37,179 bases of DNA from an uncultured bacterium (GTDB lineage: Bacteria; Actinomycetota; Coriobacteriia; Coriobacteriales; Coriobacteriaceae). Position 1 is the first letter of the stretch. The number at the start of each line of letters is the position of its first letter. Below the pieces are notes generated by a model. The model saw only the letters and a list, made by a program, of their open reading frames with translations. It was not told the DNA's origin and ran no database searches. Location of the stretch: the NCBI GenBank assembly GCA_905215275.1, contig CAJMPE010000001.1, positions 1-37,179 on the forward strand. Reading direction: 5' to 3'. Of the stretch, positions 31,156-37,179 are shown one piece after another. Both the position numbers and the translations under genes were made by a program.

Positions 31156-33401
31156 TTAGAAGTTGGCGTCGTTGAGCTGGGTGCTCTCGAGTCCGTCGAG
31201 TTGCTGTTGCTCGGGCGTATCGGCGACGCTCTCGAGCAGCTCGGTGGGATCGACGTTCATGCTCTTGCCGGCCTCGTTGCCGTTGACCAGGTCGTCCGAG
31301 AAGATGTCGACTTCCATTTCCTCGGCCTCTTCGATCTGAACCTCGAGCGGCACCTGGGTGCGCACGAGCTTAACGGCCGGGCGCATGCGGGCAAACAGCG
31401 GCACGTACTCGATGATGATGGCCGAGTTCTCGAGGCCATACCAACGTGCCGGGCTTCCGCAGGCGCGGCGGCGTACTTGATGGCCATGACGCGATGGTCG
31501 TTGCGGTTGATGTCCGTTTCGGGGGCAAGCATCTTGCGCAGCATGCAAAAACGGAAGTCGCCCACGTTGCCGCGTGTCTCGTAGATGGAGTAGGTGTGAT
31601 GCTGCGGCGGCAATTCACCCGATGCCATCAGGTCGCCAACGATCTGGCGCAGGTAGGCGTTGATGCGCTGATTGACCTTAAAGCCCAGGTCCAGGCGCAC
31701 GCGGAACAAAAAATCCGTGCCAAAGGTCTCGACGGAATACTCGTGCGTATAGGGCTCATCGGTAACGTGCACGTTGATGAACCAGTATGCCTTGGCGCGC
31801 TTGGGATGTTTGTCCAAGATGGAATAGAGCACGTCGCGGTCGAGCGTGAGCGGGTCGGGGCTGTTGGTGAGGAACACCAGGTTGTCGGCGAGCACGGGGT
31901 AGGTCTCGTCATTGCGCAGGCGGTTGAGCTGATCGATGTACTTGGAGACGGGCAGCAGGATCGTTTGCGTGCGCTCGATGGCGGTACCGCGACGCCACAC
32001 GTACATAAGGCCAAACAGCAGCGAGGCCAAGAAGATCATCACATAGCCGCCGTCAAAGAACATAGTGAGGCACGAGGCAAAGAAGCAGAGCTCGATGGCG
32101 CCAAAAAGCAGGGCGAAGACGCAGGCGCCCAGTCTGTGCTTGAGAATGCCGGCGATATAGCTCGTCAAAAGCGTCGTGGTCATAAGCATGGTCACGGTAA
32201 TGGCGAGGCCATAGGCGCTCTCCATGCGCTCGGAGTTCTGGAACAGCAGCACGATGAAGATGCAGCCGACCCACATGATGTTGTTGACGAGTGGAATATA
32301 AAGCTGGCCCTTGGTGTCGCTGGGGTAGTGGATGCGCAGGTGCGGCATAAGGTTGAGGCGCGTTGCTTCCGAAACCAACGAGAACGAGCCGGTAATGAGC
32401 GCCTGCGAGGCGATGATGGCCGCCACGGCCGAAAGCACGATGGCAAAGGGGCGCAGGGGCTCGGGAAGCATCATATAGAACGGGTTGACGATATCCATCG
32501 CGAGCATCTGGGGATTGGAATTGTTGGCGAGCAGCCAAGCGCCTTGACCCAGATAGTTGAGGATAAGGGCCGCCTTAACAAATGGCCAGGATGCATAGAT
32601 GTTTGCCTTGCCCACATGACCCATATCCGAGTAGAGGGCCTCGGCGCCGGTCGTCGACAGAAAGACGAAGCCGAGCACCATAATGCCCGAGTGGTTGATG
32701 GGCGAGAACAGGAACATGATGCCGCGGATGGGGTTGAGCGCGCGCAGGATGGACAGGTTGCCGAGCATGTTGAACAGGCCGGCGCCTGCCAGGAACAGGA
32801 ACCACAACGTCATGAGCGGGCCGAACAGCTTGCCGATCGACGAGGTGCCGGCGCGCTGCATGGCAAACAGGCCGCAGATAATGATGATGGTAATAATGAT
32901 GACGTTGGTTTGCCCGTCACCCAATAGCGCGTGGCCCCACTCGATGGTGCGCAGACCCTCGATGGCCGTGGTAACCGTGACAGCGGGGGTGAGGATGCCG
33001 TCGGCGAGCAGCGCCGCGCCGCCAATCATGGCGGGGAGAATCAGCCACGGCGCCACCTTACGCACAAGACTGAACAGGGCGAAGATGCCGCCTTCGTTAT
33101 GGTTGTCGGCCTTCATGGCGATTACAACGTACTTGACCGTGGTCACGAGTGTCATGGTCCAGATGACGAGCGAGAGCGCGCCCAGGATCATGTCCTCGCT
33201 GACGGTACCGATGCCGCCGTTGTTGGCGACGATTGATTTCATGGTATACATGGGGCTCGTGCCGATGTCGCCGTATACGACGCCGAGCGTTACGAGTAGC
33301 ATGCCAGCAGAGAGGGGAATGGCTCCATGTCCGCCTTGACTACGCTGGTCTTGGAGGCTTGCCTCCAGCTTGTTGTGTGCCACGTGGACTCCCTTGGACA
33401 T
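31156..33401 (-). CDS. kup: KUP-family potassium uptake protein, apparent frameshift in the C-terminal domain
   Basis: The start ATG 33401 follows AGAGG. The membrane part has 12 or so hydrophobic segments with GVVYGDIGTSPMYTMK and ADGILTPAVTV, the family signatures; it imports K+ with protons. The C-terminal cytoplasmic part keeps its frame to about residue 640 (VMAIKYAA). As written, this frame continues with unlike, Arg/Ser-rich sequence to a stop at 31257. Another frame at the same place continues sensibly: GSPARWYGLENSAIIIEYVP and an acidic tail, stopping at 31156. The switch lies near 31465-31475, in a CGGCGGCG run, so one base seems to be missing. It may be a real frameshift or a sequencing error. 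The transporter core is intact either way. Annotated here over both frames. Confidence 0.8.
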
Positions 33402-33482
33402 CTGGCCTCTGCCACGAGCAGCAGACCTTTATGCCATCTTTATACATATAAGAGCAGTTTGGCACATCGGGGTGTTTTAGAC

Positions 33483-33506
33483 AATAATCCCCATCTGGGG
33501 ATTATT
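33483..33506. terminator. Palindrome AATAATCCCCA/TGGGGATTATT between EamA and kup
   Basis: 11-bp arms (33483-33493, 33496-33506) two bases apart form a hairpin or dyad. It is 34 bp past the EamA stop and 81 bp before the kup ATG, so it may terminate the EamA transcript or be an operator for kup. The same CCCC-in-AT style occurs at 12151-12185. Confidence 0.5.
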
Positions 33507-33540
33507 CATGTACGCAGGTAGTATTTCAGAGCAGGGGCTA

Positions 33541-34452
33541 TTAAGCACGTGCTGTCTGGGCGATGCCAGCCTTGGTGTTTGCGCGTTTGCCGGCGAGTTC
33601 GCAAAAAATCGCGCCGCCGATGATAAACGCGGCGCCCATCAGGCGGACCGGTGTTATGGTTTCGCCCAAAAGGACGGCCGAGAACACGACGGCCGAAAGC
33701 GGCTCAAGGTAGCCGACGACGGCGACGGTCTGCACGGGCAGTTTGGCGACGGCGCTAAAGTAGAGCAGGCAACCGAGTCCGGTGTTGACAATGCCGAGCA
33801 TGGCAACGGCGCGCCAATCGATGCCAGCGGCAATGCTGGGGGAGAGGAACGAGGGAGCGCCCTGCGTGATGAGCGTGAGGACCAGCGCGGTCACAAAGGC
33901 GGCGCTCGCCTGGAGCGTGGAGTTCTCGAGGCCTTCGATGTGTGGCGCACCCTTGCTGGCGATGACCATCAGCGCATAGCAAAATGCCGAGGCGATACCG
34001 CAGACGATACCCGCAATGGGCATATTGCCGCCGAGGCCTTGTGCTGCAACGAGAAAAGCACCGCAGGCGACGGCGATAAACCCGGCGATTTTGCCGCCGG
34101 TCAGTTTTTCGCCAAAGATGAGTGGGGAGAGCGCCATGACAATGATGGGGCCGCAGTAGTACAGCAGCGAGGATACGCCGACGCCGATCGTCTGGTAGGC
34201 GCGGAACAGAAAAATCCAGCTGGCGCCCAGCGCGGCTCCCGAGAGGAGGAGGGCTGCGGCTTCGCGGGGGCGAGATGGCGCCTGCAACTTATGGCTTTGG
34301 GTGATGGCGAGGATGGTGACAAGCGAGAGCGCGCCCAAAAACGTGCGTAGTAGCACGATATCGGAGCTCGGCAGCGCGATGGCGGCGGCGATGATGCCGT
34401 TGGAGCCAAACAATAGCAATGCTGCTAAGTACGTAAACAGTCCGTTGTCTAT
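33541..34452 (-). CDS. EamA/DMT-family transporter, apparently with an ATA start
   Basis: The protein is 303 residues if it starts at ATA 34452, or 292 from the first TTG (34419). The ATA choice is based on the usual family N terminus (DNGLFTYLAALLLFGSNGIIA) and a GAGGGG ten bases upstream; the TTG start would cut off part of the first membrane helix and has no ribosome site. No ATG, GTG or TTG lies between the preceding in-frame TAG (about 34468) and 34419. Ten hydrophobic segments in two EamA repeats cover the chain (GPIIVMALSPLIFGEKLTGG, GYLEPLSAVVFSAVLLGE). Family members export amino acids or other metabolites. It is divergent from a LysR gene, which probably controls it. Confidence 0.85.
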   Translation of the reverse strand: MDNGLFTYLAALLLFGSNGIIAAAIALPSSDIVLLRTFLGALSLVTILAITQSHKLQAPSRPREAAALLLSGAALGASWIFLFRAYQTIGVGVSSLLYYCGPIIVMALSPLIFGEKLTGGKIAGFIAVACGAFLVAAQGLGGNMPIAGIVCGIASAFCYALMVIASKGAPHIEGLENSTLQASAAFVTALVLTLITQGAPSFLSPSIAAGIDWRAVAMLGIVNTGLGCLLYFSAVAKLPVQTVAVVGYLEPLSAVVFSAVLLGETITPVRLMGAAFIIGGAIFCELAGKRANTKAGIAQTARA

Positions 34453-34482
34453 GCGCTTCCGTCCCCTCTATATTCGAGCATA

Positions 34483-34497
34483 TTCACTATGGGTGAA
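34483..34497. promoter_or_regulatory. LTTR-like dyad TTCAC-N5-GTGAA in the EamA/LysR divergent region
   Basis: TTCAC (34483-34487) and GTGAA (34493-34497) are inverted five bases apart, giving T-N11-A. The site lies between two divergent genes, EamA and a LysR regulator, which is the classic place for autoregulation and target control. Confidence 0.45.
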
Positions 34498-34570
34498 CTG
34501 GCAGTAGAAGAAAAGCGAATATAATGCATGGTTAACATGACAAAAATTCATGTAAAGGTGGAGGCGTGTC

Positions 34571-35428
34571 GTGGAAACGAATATTCAAAAGATGCAGGTG
34601 CTGCTGGAGACGGTGCGCGCCGGAAGCTTTACGCGTGCTGCCGAGCGCCTGAGCTATTCGCAGTCGGGCGTGAGCCGTATGGTGGCCGATCTTGAGGCCG
34701 ATTGGGGCTTTAAGGTGCTCGACCGCAGTCGCGAGGGCGTAGTGCTTTCTGCCGACGGGCGGCAGGTCATGCCGGCTGTCGAGGCGCTCTGCGAGGAATT
34801 CACTCGCTTGCAGCGACGGGTGGATGAGATGCGCGGGCTCATGCGCGGCAAAATCTGCATCGGTACGTTTTCGAGCGTGGCGACCCACGTGCTGCCGCCG
34901 GTGATTGCGCGCTTTCGTGCCGATCATCCGGATGTCGATTATGAGTTGCTGATGGGTGATTACTCAGAGATTGAACAATGGGTGGCTGAGGGTCGTTGTG
35001 ACCTGGGCTTTATCCCGCGCGAGCCACGCGGCGCCGGCATGGCGTCGCGACCGTTGGTGCAAGACGAGCTGATGGCCGTGGTGCCAGCGGACTCCTCGCT
35101 TGCCACCGCGGAGGTCGTTTCCCTTGCCGATTTGGCCAACGAGCAGTTTATCCTGCTGGAACGCGGTAGCGACGACGAGATTACGCCGCTGTTTCGCCGC
35201 GCTGGCCTGGCGGTGCGCTCTAAGCTGTCGACCTGGGATGACTATGCGATTATGGCCATGGTCGAGGACGGCCTGGGCGTGAGTGTTCTTCCCGCGCTCA
35301 TCTTGCGCCGCTGTCAGTTCGATGTTGCCGTGCGCCCACTCGAGGGACATCCTCATCGGCAGATCAACGCCATATATCGAACGGCCGACGTTTCGCTTGC
35401 CGCTGCTCGATTCCTTGAATACCTCTAA
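34571..35428 (+). CDS. LysR-family transcriptional regulator
   Basis: The protein is 285 residues from GTG 34571, with AGGTGGAGG six bases upstream. The N terminus holds the usual winged helix-turn-helix (FTRAAERLSYSQSGVSRMVA) and the effector domain has GKICIGTFSSVATHVLPPVI and a DELMAVVP strand. It is divergent from an EamA-family exporter with an LTTR-like dyad between, so it most likely senses the exporter's substrate. Ligand unknown. Confidence 0.9.
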   Translation: METNIQKMQVLLETVRAGSFTRAAERLSYSQSGVSRMVADLEADWGFKVLDRSREGVVLSADGRQVMPAVEALCEEFTRLQRRVDEMRGLMRGKICIGTFSSVATHVLPPVIARFRADHPDVDYELLMGDYSEIEQWVAEGRCDLGFIPREPRGAGMASRPLVQDELMAVVPADSSLATAEVVSLADLANEQFILLERGSDDEITPLFRRAGLAVRSKLSTWDDYAIMAMVEDGLGVSVLPALILRRCQFDVAVRPLEGHPHRQINAIYRTADVSLAAARFLEYL

Positions 35429-35487
35429 ACGCGTGCATGTCATTGTCCGCTTTGGGCAAATCTCGGAGTCCGGTACATTTTCTTATG

Positions 35488-35570
35488 AAATTGAACTATC
35501 GAATGAGGTGCCGCGTTATACTGCTTGCTAAATTGAACCATGGTTCAATTCGTGTTCTATAAATTGAACT
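35488..35570 (+). promoter_or_regulatory. Phased AATTGAAC operator array upstream of the HTH-AlaA gene
   Basis: AATTGAAC occurs at 35489, 35531 and 35562, spaced 42 and 31 bp (about four and three helical turns). The middle copy is half of a perfect 20-bp palindrome, AATTGAACCATGGTTCAATT (35531-35550). A possible promoter (TTGAAC 35533-35538 with TCTATA 35556-35561) lies inside, so binding would block it. The obvious candidate binder is the XRE domain encoded 21 bp downstream. Confidence 0.6.
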
Positions 35571-35590
35571 TTGCCAGCAAGGAGGTTCTA

Positions 35591-37111
35591 GTGGCCCAAG
35601 AGACGTTTAGCGATCGCCTGCGACAGGCTATGTCCGATCGCGACGTTCGCCAGTCGGACGTGATCCGCGCATCGGAGATGCTCGGCAAAAAACTCGGCAA
35701 GAGTCAGATGAGCCAATATGTGAGCGGCAAGACGATCCCGCGGCGCGATGTGGCCGAGCTGCTCGCCCGTATTTTGGAGGTCGATGTTACCTGGCTGCTT
35801 GCCGGCGACGCCGATCAAGGCGAGGCATCATCACCCCGCAACGATTCCAAGCCCGAACCCCATCCCTCAGCTCAAATTGCAAGGAGCACCACCATGCGTA
35901 CTTTTTCTAAATCCACCAAGCTCGATAACGTCCTGTATGACGTGCGCGGTCCCGTCGTCGACGAGGCCGCCCGTATGGAGGACGAGGGCGAGCGCATCCT
36001 CAAGCTCAATATCGGCAACCCGGCGCCCTTCGGTTTCCGCACGCCCGATGAGGTCATCAAGGACATGCGCCAGCAGTTGCCCGACTGCGAAGGCTATTCC
36101 AACTCGCGTGGCCTGTTCTCTGCGCGCAAGGCGATCATGCAGTATTCGCAGATCAAGGGCCTGCCCAACGTTCAGATGGAGCACATCTACACGGGCAACG
36201 GCGTGTCCGAGCTCATTCAGCTTTCGATGAACGCGCTGCTCGACAACGGCGACGAGATCCTGATCCCCAGCCCCGACTATCCGCTCTGGACGGCGTGCGC
36301 AACCCTTGCCGGCGGTCATCCTGTGCACTATCTGTGCGATGAGCAGGCCGATTGGTATCCAGACCTGGAGGATATGGAGTCCAAGATCACGAGCGCGACC
36401 AAGGCCCTCGTCATCATCAACCCCAACAACCCCACGGGCTCTGTCTATCCGCGCGAGGTGCTCGAGGGCATTGTCGAGATCGCGCGCAGGCACCAGCTCA
36501 TGATTTTTGCCGACGAGATCTACGACCGCCTGTGCATGGACGGCTACGAGCACGTCTCCATTGCCTCGCTCGCCCCCGACCTGCCTTGCATTACGTTTAG
36601 CGGCCTGTCCAAGTCGCATATGATCGCGGGCTATCGCATTGGCTGGATGGTGCTTTCGGGCAACCAGCGCTGCATGAGTGACTTCATCATGGGCGTCAAC
36701 ATGCTCTCTAACATGCGCCTGTGCTCCAACGTGCCGGCTCAGTCGATCGTTCAGACGGCACTCGGTGGCCATCAGTCCGTCAACGACTACATCCGTCCCG
36801 GCGGCCGTGTCTACGAGCAGCGCAACTTTGTGTATGAGGCGCTCAACAAGATTGACGGCATCTCGGTGGTTAAGCCGCGCGCGGCGTTCTACATCTTCCC
36901 CAAGATGGATGTTAAAAAGTTCAACATCACCGATGACGAGCAGTTTGCCCTCGACCTGCTGCACGAGAAGAAGATCCTCATCACGCGCGGCGGCGGCTTT
37001 AACTGGGCCGAGCCCGACCACTTCCGCATCGTGTACCTGCCGCGCATGGAAGTGCTCAAAGAGTCCCTCGAAGACCTCGCCGACTTCTTTGATCATTACC
37101 GCCAGTCGTAG
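35591..37111 (+). CDS. alaA: XRE-family HTH / alanine aminotransferase fusion (HTH-AlaA)
   Basis: The protein is 506 residues from GTG 35591 behind AAGGAGGTTCTA; a longer frame (35540) has no ribosome site and overlaps the operator. Residues ~6-72 are an XRE-type helix-turn-helix (RQSDVIRASEML, KSQMSQYVSGKTIPRRDVAE, VTWLLAG). A ~29-residue linker follows. From residue 102 the chain matches AlaA of E. coli along its full length: KLDNVLYDVRGPV, LKLNIGNPAPFGF, NPNNPTG (277), DEIYD (308-312), PLP lysine K341 in GLSKSH, HFRIVYLPR. AlaA makes alanine from pyruvate and glutamate. Unlike MocR proteins, the DNA-binding part is XRE, not GntR. A strong internal ribosome site at 35881 could give AlaA alone. 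Confidence 0.92.
   Translation: MAQETFSDRLRQAMSDRDVRQSDVIRASEMLGKKLGKSQMSQYVSGKTIPRRDVAELLARILEVDVTWLLAGDADQGEASSPRNDSKPEPHPSAQIARSTTMRTFSKSTKLDNVLYDVRGPVVDEAARMEDEGERILKLNIGNPAPFGFRTPDEVIKDMRQQLPDCEGYSNSRGLFSARKAIMQYSQIKGLPNVQMEHIYTGNGVSELIQLSMNALLDNGDEILIPSPDYPLWTACATLAGGHPVHYLCDEQADWYPDLEDMESKITSATKALVIINPNNPTGSVYPREVLEGIVEIARRHQLMIFADEIYDRLCMDGYEHVSIASLAPDLPCITFSGLSKSHMIAGYRIGWMVLSGNQRCMSDFIMGVNMLSNMRLCSNVPAQSIVQTALGGHQSVNDYIRPGGRVYEQRNFVYEALNKIDGISVVKPRAAFYIFPKMDVKKFNITDDEQFALDLLHEKKILITRGGGFNWAEPDHFRIVYLPRMEVLKESLEDLADFFDHYRQS
35881..35896 (+). promoter_or_regulatory. Internal ribosome site and in-frame ATG at the HTH/AlaA boundary
   Basis: AAGGAG (35881-35886) lies seven bases before ATG 35894, which is in frame with the fusion. 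The ATG codes for MRTFSKSTKLDNV, exactly where free-standing AlaA proteins begin. It would give a 405-residue aminotransferase without the DNA-binding domain. Confidence 0.6.
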
Positions 37112-37134
37112 GGGATAGAAACTCCGCACTATGA

Positions 37135-37172
37135 AAAGCTCCCTGCAGTTGTTTTGCTGCAGGGAGCTTTCT
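37135..37172 (+). terminator. Terminator after the HTH-AlaA gene
   Basis: AAAGCTCCCTGCAG (37135-37148) and CTGCAGGGAGCTTT (37157-37170) form a 14-bp perfect stem with an 8-base loop TTGTTTTG, ending in CTTTCTTG. The window ends nine bases later. Confidence 0.8.
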
Positions 37173-37179
37173 TGAATCG

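Noticed and set aside
31156..31548. A separate 130-residue minus-strand gene downstream of kup
   Set aside because: Its last ~95 residues continue the kup C-terminal domain, and its start lies inside kup, so it is the second half of a frameshifted gene rather than an independent one.
33402..33540. c-di-AMP (ydaO-type) riboswitch upstream of kup
   Set aside because: Such riboswitches often precede potassium genes, but the 139-bp interval shows only one palindrome and none of the conserved ydaO-type blocks.
35867..37129. A 420-codon minus-strand frame opposite HTH-AlaA
   Set aside because: The plus strand is a clear AlaA. The antisense protein has no family pattern.

Overview
The window reads as chromosomal DNA of a high-GC, Gram-positive gut actinobacterium, most likely Collinsella or a close Coriobacteriia relative. 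That placement is an inference. It rests on GC-rich third positions, strong AGGAGG-type ribosome binding sites, a choloylglycine (bile-salt) hydrolase, LAxTG-type sortase signals, and an XRE-HTH/alanine aminotransferase fusion. There are no rRNA or tRNA genes, transposases, phage genes or CRISPR arrays. It looks like ordinary chromosome with a few accessory patches.

Layout. Positions 1-2.6 kb hold the end of a GNAT acetyltransferase and a TetM-like translational GTPase that lacks the tetracycline-displacing loop. Positions 2.6-7.5 kb form an unusual block. Two paralogous AAA-type ATPases with winged-helix-like tails flank a short UvrA-like ABC ATPase. The first ATPase overlaps uvrA, and each ATPase is preceded by tandem ~10-bp repeats. 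Positions 7.6-10.5 kb (minus strand) carry TrmL with an internal insertion, a CobW-family GTPase, an ArsC-like protein without its N-terminal cysteine, and an FMN reductase. Positions 10.6-15 kb carry two related cyclic-di-GMP proteins, GGDEF-PAS-GGDEF and GGDEF-PAS-GGDEF-GGDEF-EAL. A patatin-like lipase follows.

Positions 16.2-18.3 kb are a complete TPP-riboswitch operon (riboswitch, intrinsic terminator, thiM, thiamine-binding protein, thiE). Next come a Cof-type HAD phosphatase, a LysR regulator, a MetE-C-like methyltransferase and a uracil/xanthine permease. Positions 23-29.3 kb hold an esterase and two tandem 594-residue cell-wall-anchored proteins. They arose by a segmental duplication that also copied the last 14 codons of the neighbouring purine permease, and that fragment is still readable between them. 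Then follow a peptide-deformylase-like protein with a changed HExxH motif, a bile-salt-hydrolase-family enzyme, a Kup potassium transporter with an apparent C-terminal frameshift, and a divergent EamA exporter/LysR pair. The window closes with an XRE-HTH/AlaA fusion gene. It sits behind a phased array of AATTGAAC half-sites and carries a strong in-frame internal start exactly at the domain boundary.

The most interesting candidates are four. One is the HTH-AlaA fusion with possible dual translation and an autoregulatory operator. One is the ATPase-UvrA-ATPase block. One is the family of palindromes that swallow gene stop codons. The last is the duplication scar at 25.9 kb.
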